Shown: positions 40,401 through 50,940, numbered from the stretch's first letter. The stretch is DNA of 64,000 nt from Saccharomycopsis crataegensis (GCF_037102585.1 NW_027043824.1:124001-188000); one strand, 5' to 3'. Numbers and translations are program-made. Notes: a model not told the origin generated them from the letters alone.

Positions 40401-43037
40401 TCAGTAATTAATGCTGCAGCAGCACCTAAACTTAGAAGAACAAAATCGAAAATTGAGGAATAAAAAAAAAACGAAAAAATGAAAAAATATTTTTTTTTTT
40501 TAAAAATATTTTTTACCACTGTTGGCATATAAAGGTGCGTATTGCTTAATCAACTGTAAATTGGTATCAATCAATTGGCTTCTATAATATACTTTCGAAG
40601 TAAGTAAAGCAAAATTCCTGTGGTGATTTAAAACAAGCGATTATGTGTATACTCTATTTTTAGGCATTAGAGATATTGGACATATTACAAAAATACAAAT
40701 CAAGGATGAATTTACGGAAATTGATGCTACCTTGAAAAACCTAGACCTTATTACCCTTGATACTTGTAGTGACTCGACCAAAGACACATAGAAGGATAAA
40801 GCTAGTGAGAAAGATAGTGATTATAAAACAAGCTTTCGACAACTTAAAATATGAGCGATAAGTGCATGGATAAAGCACCTAATGAACAAACAAAGAAAAA
40901 AAAATTGTTTTTTGCTTTGGTCAATGTATTTTACAGGCGTATACAAGAAAGTAAGACTTGGTGACTTGCGCTGTCTCATGCCATCGAAAAAGGATCTACA
41001 AATTAGTGATTACTATTGGACTTTGCTTGTGGGTACTCATGTACTTTGCTTGTGGGTACTCATGAACTACATATATCATTAGTGCCATCGCGATGGCTTC
41101 ATGGTTGCAAATGTGATGACGTGCTAGATATATTGTTTCACTGGCTGATCTTTTTGAAACACGAAGCTTACCCAAAATGTTATTTCAAGTTACTACTGTA
41201 GTGATGTTCAATGTCACATTTGAATATCAAGAAGGCTACTTCTTTCATGGGCAATATTCAATGGTTGCACTCATATTTACTCATCTACTAGCTGGTCTAT
41301 CTATTTTTTCTATCTCTTTCAAAGAAAAAAAAAAAAAAGCGTCCTCGAAGTTGATTGCAGCTCATTTTTCGTATTGATCATTCACATTCCAAAAATAAGC
41401 CACACACCAGAAATAAGCCTAACGCACCAGAAATAAGCTCCTTCTAAAACATTGCGAAACAAAAAAAGAAAGAAAAAAAATGCTCATGTAATAAAAGGGC
41501 ACTAAGCTGTCATTGCAGTTTCAATGCTACCAAATGACAATTTGAGCACCAACCCCAAGCCCCCTCCCGTACAACAGACATTTGATAGATAATAAAACAT
41601 AAACTTCTTCGAAAAAGATTCTATCTATTTAATGTGATGTATCAAAGTATAGATGAGGAAGAACCTTGTAACAAAATGGATATATATTCTACCACCTTGG
41701 AATGGCTACACGAATTTCGTTGATAATTTCTGGACTCTGCATTGTTACTCTTAGCCCCCCTTATGATTTGCTATTGCATTATTAAAATATTTTAAAATTC
41801 TCGCTTAAAATATATAGCGCTTGAACAAGAAAGTGGACGCTCGAATTTGAGCAAAAAAACAGCAATGTTATCTGCTTATAAAATTACAATTATTATACTG
41901 GACATGTTATGACAGTCACATGATATGGAATGTACAGGACTACTCATATAACACATTTATATTGTCTTATATACACGAGTATTCCATGATAAAGAATAAA
42001 TGGCTAGTCTTTATTGTATACTGAGCATAATGAGAGTCACTGGGGAATTATTTATCCAAGATATCTCGATGGAGCTTGTGGTTGAACCATGTTCCCCATA
42101 GGAAATAGCATGAGCTCCAAAATCCGCAGCATTTAATGCTGGCCCAGATAGAGATCATATATATGGAAGCAAGGCCGTTTCCTACGCCGTAGCGCTTTCG
42201 AGGCTATTTAAAACCCGGCAGTATTCAATCGTATATAGAAGAGTAACAAAAACTGAAATCCTGCTCCTGCTTCTGCTTCTGCACACTGATTTACTTATTG
42301 CTTTATTTATTACTATTCTATAAATAAGTATAGGCTTTTAAAACAATACTTTCAATGTTTTACTACTGCTTCATATTTCAACACATCTATATAATTGTAC
42401 AGTTAGCTACCCCCCTCCCCCCACATCTTTTGTTATTTATACCTTTGTCTGTGTAATAACAATTATCTGTGTATAATTAACCAGTGTTGTACAAACGCTC
42501 GAAACCATTAAACGGGGGTCTATATACCCCCTAGATGAGGATGAGGTTATCTCAAGTCCATTCATTTGCCTCTTTCTCATCCTTCATCGTAGTCAGTATG
42601 TTTACGATAGCAATCATCCTCTTATCTTATGCTCCTTATTATCAGTGCCCAATGTCCCCTTCATCCTGATTGTGAAGAGATGACCCTATTAAGTGCCATT
42701 AAAGGTCTAGCACTAGAGTGGTGACGTGGAGAAACAGTTTTACCCGGCTGTCTCATCCATCGATTCCCGCCTCTTTTGTTTTGGTTGATAGTGTGAGCGA
42801 TGAGGTGCCATTTCATTTTTGCTGGTTTTATCTTATCAACCGCCTATTTTTTTTACTTCTTTTTATACCCACCAACGCCCAATTATCTAAACTTAAACAA
42901 GAAAAAAATAAAAATAACAAAAACAAAAATAAGATAACCCAGATTATCAAGAAACCCTTCTAGCTTAACATATATTCGATACTTTCCCATATTATTTATT
43001 TCCATACCAACTACTATTATTTAAACAAACCTCAGCA
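37402..43037. other. 5.6 kb gene desert between divergent genes
   Basis: Upstream of both the zinc-finger gene and PRB1. No ORF has a recognised product. Contents noted: A-rich tracts near 37490-37530, several 13-14 nt palindromes (for example GGTGTGCCACACC near 37793 and GACGTATGTACGTC at 39335-39348), a 23-bp tandem duplication at 41020-41064, and two weakly coding-like stretches around 40322-40528 (minus) and 40663-40791 (plus). No tRNA, snRNA or transposon signature was found. It may be a large regulatory region, contain long non-coding transcripts, or carry a regional chromosomal element; the sequence alone does not decide. Confidence 0.5.
41020..41064. repeat. 23-bp tandem duplication, two copies
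   Basis: The unit starting ACTTTGCTTGTGGGTACTCA occurs twice in direct succession (41020-41042 and 41043-41064). It is a recent local duplication in the gene desert with no evident function. Confidence 0.85.
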
Positions 43038-44675
43038 ATGAAGCTCTCCAACTCTGTTTTGATCTCTATTGCAGCTGCCACTTCTGCTAGTGCTTTGGTG
43101 ATCGGTAAAAATGAAGATGGGTCTCACATCGCCGAGGAATTGACCCATGAATCGTCTAGAAACGTTGTTGTCGTTTCGCCTTCCACCAAAAACAAGAACC
43201 CAAAAGCGGCCATCGGAGGTATCGTTACTCCTATTAACCCAAACAACAAGGCTGTCTCTGATGATGATGATGCTCCAGTGTTTTTCACAAACACTCAAGA
43301 CAGACAAACCATTCCTCACCGCTACATGGTTGTTTTCAAGAAAAACGTTAGTCCGGAACAAATCAGCTTCCACCAAGAATTGATCCAAGCTGAACAAGTT
43401 TCTGCTGCTGGTAAGTTGTTTGCTCAAGACCCTACCAACCAATTCTTTGCCACCACTGCTGGCGGTGCCAATGATGTTGTTGGTGGTATTTTACACTCTT
43501 TTGATATTGAGAATGTCATGAGCGGGTATGCTGGTTACTTTTTGGACTCCACCATCGAAATGTTGAAGAAATCTCCTTTAGTTGAATTTGTTGAACAAGA
43601 TTCCATTGTTTCAATCAAGGACTTCGACACCCAGCATGGTGCCCCATGGGGTTTAGCCAGAATTTCCCACAGAGATTCCTTGAACTTGGGGTCTTTCAAC
43701 AAGTACGTGTACGATAATGAAGGTGGTAAGGACACTTTGACTTATGTCATTGACACTGGTGTTTTAGACACCCATGAAGACTTTGAAGGTAGAGCCAAAT
43801 TGATCGCCGACATTCCAAATGACGGTGCCCTTGATGGCAATGGACACGGTACCCATTGTGCTGGTACTATGGGTTCCAAGACCTTTGGGGTTGCTAAGCA
43901 AGTCCACATTAGAGGGGTTAAAGTCTTGGGTGCCAACGGTAGCGGTAGTATGAGTGATGTTGTCAAGGGTGTCGAAGTTGCCACTAAAGATTACTTGGAA
44001 CAAATGAAGAAGAATCCTAAATTGAAGGGTGCATCTGCTAATATGTCTCTTGGTGGTGGTAAGTCTCCATCTTTGGATATGGCTGTGAATGCCGCCAGTC
44101 GTGCTGGTTTGGTATTTAGTGTTGCTGCCGGTAACGAAAACCAAGATGCTTGTAACAGCTCCCCAGCTTCTGCTGAATTGGCCATCACCGTCGGTGCTTC
44201 TACTATCTCAGATACAAGAGCTTATTTCTCTAACTGGGGTAAGTGCGTCGATGTCTTTGCTCCAGGTTTGAACGTTCTCTCCACTTATATTGGCTCGAAT
44301 AAGGCCTCTGCCACATTATCTGGTACTTCTATGGCTTCTCCACACGTTGCTGGTTTATTGGCCTACTTTATTTCTTTGACCCCAGAGTCGTCTTCTGAAT
44401 TTGGCTCCGCCACTAAAATCACCCCAGCCCAATTGAAGAAGAACTTGATTGCTTATTCCACTCCAAATAAGTTGAGCGATATTGGTAACGGCTCTCCAAA
44501 TGTGTTGGCTTATAATGGTGCTGGTGGCGACTTGTCCGAATTCTGGGCTAGCGCTCCATTGGAATCTCAATCTGTTGATTCGTCAATGGTTCTTTCCGAA
44601 GCTAAAGAAATTACCAATGCCTTGATTCATGAATTGGAAGCGACTGTTGAATCTTTGATTGAAGGTTTGTTGTGA
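43038..44675 (+). CDS. PRB1: Vacuolar subtilisin-like protease B (cerevisin, Prb1)
   Basis: Encodes 545 residues. A signal peptide (residues ~1-19, MKLSNSVLISIAAATSASAL) is followed by a propeptide with an inhibitor_I9-like segment starting HRYMVVFKKNVSPEQISFHQ. The S8 catalytic domain carries Asp239 (YVIDTGV), His270 (GNGHGTHCAG) and Ser431 (SGTSMASPHVAG), so the triad is complete; the oxyanion Asn lies in AAGNENQDACNSSPA. Prb1 matures autocatalytically and by Pep4, and degrades proteins in the vacuole. The C-terminal extension (~90 residues) is expected to be processed. Codon use is biased (TTG, GGT, GCT), consistent with high expression. Confidence 0.95.
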   Translation: MKLSNSVLISIAAATSASALVIGKNEDGSHIAEELTHESSRNVVVVSPSTKNKNPKAAIGGIVTPINPNNKAVSDDDDAPVFFTNTQDRQTIPHRYMVVFKKNVSPEQISFHQELIQAEQVSAAGKLFAQDPTNQFFATTAGGANDVVGGILHSFDIENVMSGYAGYFLDSTIEMLKKSPLVEFVEQDSIVSIKDFDTQHGAPWGLARISHRDSLNLGSFNKYVYDNEGGKDTLTYVIDTGVLDTHEDFEGRAKLIADIPNDGALDGNGHGTHCAGTMGSKTFGVAKQVHIRGVKVLGANGSGSMSDVVKGVEVATKDYLEQMKKNPKLKGASANMSLGGGKSPSLDMAVNAASRAGLVFSVAAGNENQDACNSSPASAELAITVGASTISDTRAYFSNWGKCVDVFAPGLNVLSTYIGSNKASATLSGTSMASPHVAGLLAYFISLTPESSSEFGSATKITPAQLKKNLIAYSTPNKLSDIGNGSPNVLAYNGAGGDLSEFWASAPLESQSVDSSMVLSEAKEITNALIHELEATVESLIEGLL

Positions 44676-45275
44676 TGATAGGAGATAAAGATTGATGCTT
44701 TTTCTATTGTTATTTTTATCTTTATTTGTGGAATAGACATGACTTGACACAATAAATTGGTGTTTTGGGTAAATTGGAAATTGTCAAGTGCGCCGAGAAG
44801 AAGGTATAGTCACCTGGAAATGTTTTTTTTTTTCTTTTGTTATTTTTGTTGATGATTTTTGTTGAAATATCTATAGTGTTTTATTATTATTTTTTTATTT
44901 TATTTGATGATTTTATTATCTTGGTGGCTATAGGAGTAACAAGTATATAAATATTTGCCTTTAAAATTATGATATCTATGTTATTATTGCTTGTAGTTTT
45001 TGCTCTCTTTTCGCGAAATCAATCAATAACAGCCTTAAGTTTTTCTTTATTCCACTGGTGATGGGAAGTATGAAATCATACAGTATTTTATGAGATTGGT
45101 CGAACGCTAGAGAAGTCATGGACAGGACTTCCAATAATATTTCATTGTCGGTAGCGGCATAACACTTACAACCTGGAGATAAATAAGCAAAAGAAATGCA
45201 ACATAGTACTTTATACTCAATATATCTATTCTTCATTGAAAATTAAAAAAAAAAAAAAAAAAAGAAAAACAGAAT
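44676..45275. other. Convergent intergenic region
   Basis: About 0.6 kb between PRB1 and the Ca3427-like gene. An 86-codon minus-strand ORF (44976-45236) is present but not recognised and is not called as a gene. Confidence 0.5.
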
Positions 45276-46181
45276 CTACTTCTTAACTACGAATTTCATC
45301 AATCTTGACTCAATGACCTCATCATCATCCTTCAATACCTCGGCAGTTTGCAACACTTTCTTGGTGTTCACCACCACTTTATCCCAATCAATCACCGTCA
45401 CGTCCTTGCTGAAACTGACTGTCTTGATCCATTCGGAAGCGTCTTCTTCAGAATAGTCCAAATTGGTATAAATCCACTTAATGGCTTCTTGGGGATGTTG
45501 GTTGAAATACTCAACCCCTTCATTAACGGCGTTCATAAACTGGTCAATGGCGCCTTGATCAACCCCAGTACGGGCATTGATCACCCATGATGGCCAAGGA
45601 GTGTAGATTTCTCCAATCATCTTGATCTCCCCTGAATCATAATACTTCTTACTGGTGAAATACTCCCACATGAACGCATCACTGTTCATTGAAGGATCCT
45701 CAGATTTCAAATTCACAGAGTCCCTCAAGTTCTTGAAAGTCGAACATATCGGGAATTTTTCATAAAATGGCGCCTTGAATTCTTGTTGTAATCCCAAAAC
45801 AAAACTCATCACGTACGACCCTGATCCAATACGACTCACCCCGATCCGCTTATTCTGAAGATCACTGACTTTGATAATATCACTTCTCGAAGCTCCCGAG
45901 CTCACGGCCCAACGAAGTGGCGAATCAACGTAGGTCCCTACCAAACGATAACTTTCTTCTCCATTGGCAATGCCTCGGATGAAAGCCTCGGTAAGCCCTA
46001 CGGCAATGTCAATTGATCCATCTCCTAAAGATTGAATAAGATGTCCCGAGCCCGCAAGGTACGGGATCAATTCGACCTTGACCCCATGTTTTTCATACAT
46101 TTGGTAAATTTGGGCAAATTGAAGTGGGGTGGAAAAATGTTCAGGAACAAACCCAACCTTGAGGACCGTGGTGGCAGCCAT
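45276..46181 (-). CDS. Ca3427-like protein with periplasmic-binding (SsuA/THI5-type) fold
   Basis: Encodes 301 residues without signal peptide or membrane span. The start TVLKVGFVPEHFSTPLQFAQ and the following segments IPYLAGSGHLIQSLGDGSID, IAVGLTEAFIRGIANGEESY and KRIGVSRIGSGSYVMSFVLG follow the two-lobe type 2 periplasmic-binding-protein fold related to bacterial SsuA/TauA and fungal Thi5. The closest protein I know of is Candida albicans Ca3427, crystallised as a PBP-fold protein of unknown role. It may bind a small ligand in the cytosol or make one as Thi5 does; the Thi5 catalytic histidine and Cys cluster are not evident. Poly-A tracts lie just past its stop. Confidence 0.85.
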   Translation of the reverse strand: MAATTVLKVGFVPEHFSTPLQFAQIYQMYEKHGVKVELIPYLAGSGHLIQSLGDGSIDIAVGLTEAFIRGIANGEESYRLVGTYVDSPLRWAVSSGASRSDIIKVSDLQNKRIGVSRIGSGSYVMSFVLGLQQEFKAPFYEKFPICSTFKNLRDSVNLKSEDPSMNSDAFMWEYFTSKKYYDSGEIKMIGEIYTPWPSWVINARTGVDQGAIDQFMNAVNEGVEYFNQHPQEAIKWIYTNLDYSEEDASEWIKTVSFSKDVTVIDWDKVVVNTKKVLQTAEVLKDDDEVIESRLMKFVVKK

Positions 46182-46826
46182 TTTTATTTTTATATTTATT
46201 GTATAAATTGGTGATGTTGGAGATGATTTAGCGATTGCCAGATACTATTTTATAGCAGGAAAAAAAAAAAAGACTCTTTAATCCATGACTCTATCGTCAT
46301 ATACTATGAGCACGCACTGGTGCACTTAGGAATTTCTCAACATGGGAGAACGTTGTATAAAACAAATTTTATTTAGCCACATGGACGCCAATCAGTGCTG
46401 AAGAATTTTAGCATTTGCAAATTCAATTAGATAAAAAGTGAAGATATGTCTACGGAATATTAAATTCGCCTAAAAAGAAAAAGATATGGTAAGGAGAATC
46501 CGAGCAACCAACAATAATAAAATTGGCAAAAAATAAGAAATAGAAGCAGAAGCAGAAGAAACTAAATTTAGCTAAATAATAAAAATATAGGAAAAATATA
46601 CGATTAAAAATAAGTGAATAAACACCTCTTAAGAACAAGAACCACAAGTAGCAAGAACAGAGAGAGAAGAAGAAGAAGAAAAAAAAAAAAGGCAAAAACA
46701 ATCATGAAACGAGTAATAATTCGTGAGAAAACAATAATTATAATTATAATAAGCAAACCTTTGAGTAAATACGGACATAGGTCAAGGCTGGATATTAAAG
46801 TCCAGTTTGGTATGAAAAAACAAAGA

Positions 46827-46874
<48 letters not shown>

Positions 46875-47397
46875 TAGGAAGGATGTAACAAAATTAAAAG
46901 TAGGATCAGCAACACAAAAGTTATTAACAGAAATAATGGGCAAAAAATTAGGAAAAAGCAACAGGGAAACTGTAAAATTGAAAATATTGTATAAAAAAAA
47001 TAGATAAAAAGTCATTGACATGTTAAAGAGGTGAAAGCAGACCAATTAATCTCAAAATAGAAATAGCATGAAAAACTCCCAGCCATATAGAAATGAACAA
47101 TTTTCTCAAATCTTCAGCCCGTAGAAAGAGGGGAAAGTGGTGAGGGAAAAGAGACGAATTGAAAAAGTATTAAAAGGATGTTTTTTTATTTGTTTTTTTC
47201 TAGCCATTTTTGTATTTTTTTTTTTTTTTTATTCACCTTTTTTAATAGAAATATAACAGCAAAATAAAACTGAGGTCAAAAACAGGAGGCAATGAAATAT
47301 TATAATTTCGCACATTGAAAAGCAAACATATTTGAAAAGAGCATAATTAAACAACAGAACGCTAGGCTTGTTGGGTGAGCATGCTAACGCATTTCAT
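46182..47397. other. Promoter region with GAAA/GA microsatellite
   Basis: About 1.2 kb, strongly A/G-rich on the plus strand. Contains (GAAA)n passing into (GA)n at about 46826-46874 and long A or T tracts. ORFs here are low-complexity products of these repeats. Confidence 0.6.
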
Positions 47398-48369
47398 TCA
47401 CATAATAATACAACAACCTCCTTCAGATTGTGGAGGTTTCTGGTTGACATTACGCTGAGCGGCATGCGACAGTCTTCTTGACTGATTTTCGCGTGGGCTT
47501 TGGATCATTTGAGAGTTTCTCTTTTCTTGTTCCTGCTTTTGCTGTTGCGCTAAACGAGCTTTCCCTCGTTCAGTGGTTATAACATGGTGGAAATGCTGTT
47601 GTTGGTTCTGAATCCCAAACTCAGGATGGTTCATCATATCTTCTTCAACTTCTGAATCATCGTTACTGGTATCACTGTAGCGATGGTAATTTCTATTGAG
47701 AGAATAGGTCTGAGAGCTCAGACTAGGATCGACATAAGAGTAACGTTGGTAGTAAGAATTTCTATTAGCTAACCCTATACCGGCGTAGCTTGCTCTAGTG
47801 CCAGCAGTCATGGTTGACGAAGGTCCATAGCGACCGTTATAATAGTTGGATAAATCTTGTTCGGCACCGGTCACCGTGGTGGTACCATCAGGATTTAAAT
47901 GGAAGTTCAACTCGTCGGTAGTGTTGACCGCGAGCGGATGGCTACCCCCGGAAAACGTACGAGTTCCAGGACTATTGGAGTTGCTGGCCGACCGCTGGTT
48001 ATGTGAGGTTGGCACAAGCAATGAGGCACGTCGGTTAGCCTTTGGGTCTTTTGTAGATATTGGTCGCATTGCCACATGGAATGTCAGGTTCTTGTCGAGG
48101 TTCAAATCCGCCAACTTGAGCCCAGACCGAAGCGACCGTGCCAGTTGAATGAAGCGAACTTGGGCGATATTCATTGGTTTGGGACCCCATTTTGGTTGCC
48201 AATTGGCAATTAGGAAGTGTAAGACATCAGCAACGGTCATGTCCAAAGGATGGCTATATGGCAAATTATTCACAGCAAGGAACGTGCTGTTGATTGTGAG
48301 GTCTTGAAGAAGCTCCTGACGAGGGGAGTTGAATATTAGATGTATAGTTATGGTTTCAGGAAAAGACAT
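47398..48369 (-). CDS. UBL3/MUB-like ubiquitin-fold protein with CaaX box
   Basis: Encodes 323 residues. Residues ~1-105 resemble the membrane-anchored ubiquitin-fold (MUB/UBL3) domain: ITIHLIFNSP, then DVLHFLIANWQPKWGPKPMN and IAQVRFIQLARSL, then LADLNLDKNLTFHVAMRP. Human UBL3 has the same order (NW...W, NI.RLI..GR.L, MHLVAR) and ends in CCVIL. This protein ends in CCIIM: a CaaX box with a second Cys next to it, expected to be prenylated and possibly palmitoylated. Between the two lies a disordered ~210-residue Ser/Asn/Gln-rich insert absent from animal and plant members. There is no di-Gly for conjugation. Probably a membrane-tethered ubiquitin-like adaptor. Confidence 0.78.
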   Translation of the reverse strand: MSFPETITIHLIFNSPRQELLQDLTINSTFLAVNNLPYSHPLDMTVADVLHFLIANWQPKWGPKPMNIAQVRFIQLARSLRSGLKLADLNLDKNLTFHVAMRPISTKDPKANRRASLLVPTSHNQRSASNSNSPGTRTFSGGSHPLAVNTTDELNFHLNPDGTTTVTGAEQDLSNYYNGRYGPSSTMTAGTRASYAGIGLANRNSYYQRYSYVDPSLSSQTYSLNRNYHRYSDTSNDDSEVEEDMMNHPEFGIQNQQQHFHHVITTERGKARLAQQQKQEQEKRNSQMIQSPRENQSRRLSHAAQRNVNQKPPQSEGGCCIIM

Positions 48370-48931
48370 GATGATGGTATAATTTGTGGTGTTTTAAAGA
48401 AGGGAGAAAAGAGCATATACGGGTGCTGAATGTTGGTGCTAATATTAAAATATTATGACCTAACACTTGTAGACATGAATTGTTAGAGTTTGTTAATTTA
48501 GTTATTGTTTTTTTGTTTTATCTTGATAAGATGTGGCAAGGAGATAGAAATTAAGGAACGACGGCTTAACGCTACCAATGTTATTGGTCAACGGGGTAAC
48601 AAAAGCGAATGATCAGCAAGAGGAGCACTGAAAGTTTAGTGAGAAGGTACACACCACTCAATCTAATTAGCTGTGGAAGAATCTATAATGTTTTTATATA
48701 CACCAATCTGCCTCTTGTCCAACAAGATAAATAGTGGTACAATTAATGAAGTTTTTTTTTTCTTTGTGTGAGTTGCCGGACAGGAAAGCCCATGCCGGCA
48801 GAGAGATGGTTTCAGATTTTCCGGACAGCCGCACTCCGTGGGTCCACGAGAATTTTTTGCGATGATTGGGTTGATCGGATGATGATTGGCAATTAGCAAA
48901 GGTTAATCCAATATATATATATTATCATGCC
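48370..48931. other. Divergent promoter region
   Basis: About 0.56 kb between the UBL3-like gene and FLX1, with a more GC-rich patch near 48775-48850. No gene. Confidence 0.55.
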
Positions 48932-49552
48932 ATGGCTAACCAGTCTCCATCATCATCGTCTCTATCGCCACGGCAGAAGAACATAATCTCCGGGCTAACC
49001 GCTGGGGTGGTAACCACCGCAATTAACCACCCGCTAGACTTGATCAAGGTCCGGCTACAGTTGGACTCGTCGGTGCTGTCGCCATTACAGTCTTTGCGAA
49101 ATGTCTTGAGACAATTGTACTCAAAGGACCCTTCCAGCCGCTCTGGAACCTTTGGTCGTACCTTTACTAACGTCTATCGGGGGCTATCCATAAATTTGGT
49201 CGGGAACGCCGTGGCGTGGAGCTTGTATTTCACCTTGTACGATGATTTGAAAAATGTCATCCACGTCACACACAGTCCCAACCACCAGCATTATAACTAT
49301 CTAGTGTGCTCGCTACTTACTGGATCGCTCACTGCGTTTCTAACGAACCCCATCTGGGTGTTAAAGACCCGGCTATTGTCGACAAACAAGAATGTACCTA
49401 ACGCGTACAAGTCCATTGGGCAGGGGGTTGCCAGTATCTGGCGCACCGAGGGACTCTCGGGATTTTTCAAGGGCTTCACTCCCAGTTTGATCCAGGTGTG
49501 TCAAGGGGCATTACACTTTACAATTTATGATTCCTTGAAGGCGTATCATGCC

Positions 49553-49611
<59 letters not shown>

Positions 49612-49942
49612 TCATCATCATCATCATCACGGCAATACTCAACATAAGAACGATAAGTTGTCATTTTGGGAATATCTTTACATTGCCTCGGCGTCTAAAA
49701 TCATCAGCACCACCGTGTTTTACCCATTTCAACTATTCAAGGCACGTCTCCAGGCATATGGTTTTAACAAGCCTGAACAAGCGGCGAGCACTAAAGGCCA
49801 TTTCAGATCAGTAATCGCCCAGACATTTGCTAATGAAGGGATTGGTGGGTTCTATAAGGGGCTATACGTGAATTTATTGAGGGCATTGCCGGCCACCTGT
49901 GTCACCTTTATTACTTACGAGCACGTTCGGAACTACTTGTAA
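48932..49942 (+). CDS. FLX1: Mitochondrial FAD carrier Flx1, with polyQ/polyH insert
   Basis: Encodes 336 residues with three mitochondrial-carrier repeats. Signature motifs are PLDLIKVRLQL, PIWVLKTRLLS and PFQLFKARLQA; the Trp in the second is typical of the folate/FAD subgroup. The start is ATG 48932 (MANQSPSSSSLSPRQKN). It carries FAD across the mitochondrial inner membrane. Between the second and third repeats sits an insert of 18 Gln (all CAA, 49556-49609) followed by 7 His (six CAT and one CAC, 49610-49630). The insert lies in a loop expected to be soluble and keeps the frame. It is a microsatellite and probably varies in length. Confidence 0.92.
49556..49630 (+). repeat. (CAA)18(CAT)6 coding microsatellite
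   Basis: Trinucleotide repeat inside FLX1 encoding polyGln then polyHis. The repeat is pure within each block, which points to recent slippage. Confidence 0.95.
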
Positions 49943-50163
49943 ATTTTTCTCAGGGGACTCTTCCTGAAAATGTATTATAATATTATATTTTGTATCAATA
50001 GAATAATGATCGATAAGTTGTAGGTATACCTTAACTATGGTTATTGTTGTCGGCGCTTAGCAATTCGGTGGGTTTTTTTTTCCCACCAATTTTTTTTCTT
50101 TGATGAAAAAATTTGGGGTCGAAGGACTACAACAGAGACTTATAATAAGAAATACCAACAAAC

Positions 50164-50529
50164 ATGGCAATCAATATCCTCGGGAAATATATTAGAGCCA
50201 AGTACCTTGTGTCAGAAGGGCTTTTCAAGACATTCTACGGGATCGGTCCTCAAGAGGCCTCGAAAATATGTGCCAGAGTCGGTCTTTTCCCAAAGATGAG
50301 AATGCACCAGTTGAGCGAACAACAGATCATGTCTATCACCAAGGAGTTGGCGGGGTTGACGATTGAAAATGAAGCTAGAAATGTCGTGAGAGAAAATATT
50401 GCTTTCAAGAGAAAGATTGGGTCTTACAGTGGGATTAGACACTTGTTGGGTTTCCCAGTGCATGGGCAGAACACTAGAAATAACGGGAGAACCGCCAAAA
50501 AGTTGAATAAGTTGAACAGAAGTGGTTGA
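50164..50529 (+). CDS. SWS2: Mitochondrial small-subunit ribosomal protein uS13m (Sws2)
   Basis: Encodes 121 residues. The sequence ILGKYIRAKYLVSEGLFKTF is followed by GIGPQEASKICARVGLFPKM, RMHQLSEQQIMSI, RENIAFKRKIGSYSGIRH and GFPVHGQNTRNNGRTAKKLN, the typical S13 pattern (helix-hairpin and the C-terminal RGQRTRNNART-like tail). S. cerevisiae Sws2 shares these motifs but is about 20 residues longer at the C-terminus. The protein belongs to the head of the mitochondrial small ribosomal subunit. It lies downstream of FLX1 in the same direction, about 220 bp apart. Confidence 0.94.
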   Translation: MAINILGKYIRAKYLVSEGLFKTFYGIGPQEASKICARVGLFPKMRMHQLSEQQIMSITKELAGLTIENEARNVVRENIAFKRKIGSYSGIRHLLGFPVHGQNTRNNGRTAKKLNKLNRSG

Positions 50530-50940
50530 TCTGCTGCTGCTTTGTAGATGAGGGTCTCTAAAAGTATAGAGATTTTCTTGCAAGCTATATCATTTTGAAA
50601 ACCTGGGGGGCATCATATTATTATCGTTATATTCTTTGTTTATTATCTTATTTGTCATCATCATTGTTATTATCTTTCTTATTAATATTATTATTATGGA
50701 TTCACCACCATCACTACTCCTGTCATTTGTATATAATATGTCGTCATTAAATAAACAGCATAGTGTGAAAGAAGAGCTTTTGTGGTATATTATCTAATGC
50801 TTTGCGATCATTACTAATGTGGTGCGCAAAGACCATATGTTATTACCGATCCTTAACTAAGCATCAGCGCCAACTCCGCTATAAATAACTGAAGATTTCC
50901 ACCAGTTCTTGTTGTCAATTTTTCTTTTTCCCACTCTTTA
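50530..50940. other. Intergenic region between SWS2 and the nitroreductase gene
   Basis: About 0.4 kb with ATTATT-type low complexity near 50630-50700. No gene. Confidence 0.6.

Noticed and set aside
41890-42010. Point-centromere-like arrangement (GTCACATG followed by AT-rich DNA)
   Set aside because: No CDEIII-like TCCGAA element at the right distance; the AT content is not exceptional.
44976-45236. 86-codon ORF between PRB1 and the Ca3427-like gene
   Set aside because: Reasonable composition but no recognised motif, no promoter room (40 bp after the neighbour's stop) and a length common by chance in AT-rich DNA.
46604-47045. Several hydrophobic or Lys/Arg-rich ORFs on both strands
   Set aside because: All are translations of GAAA, GA and homopolymer repeats.
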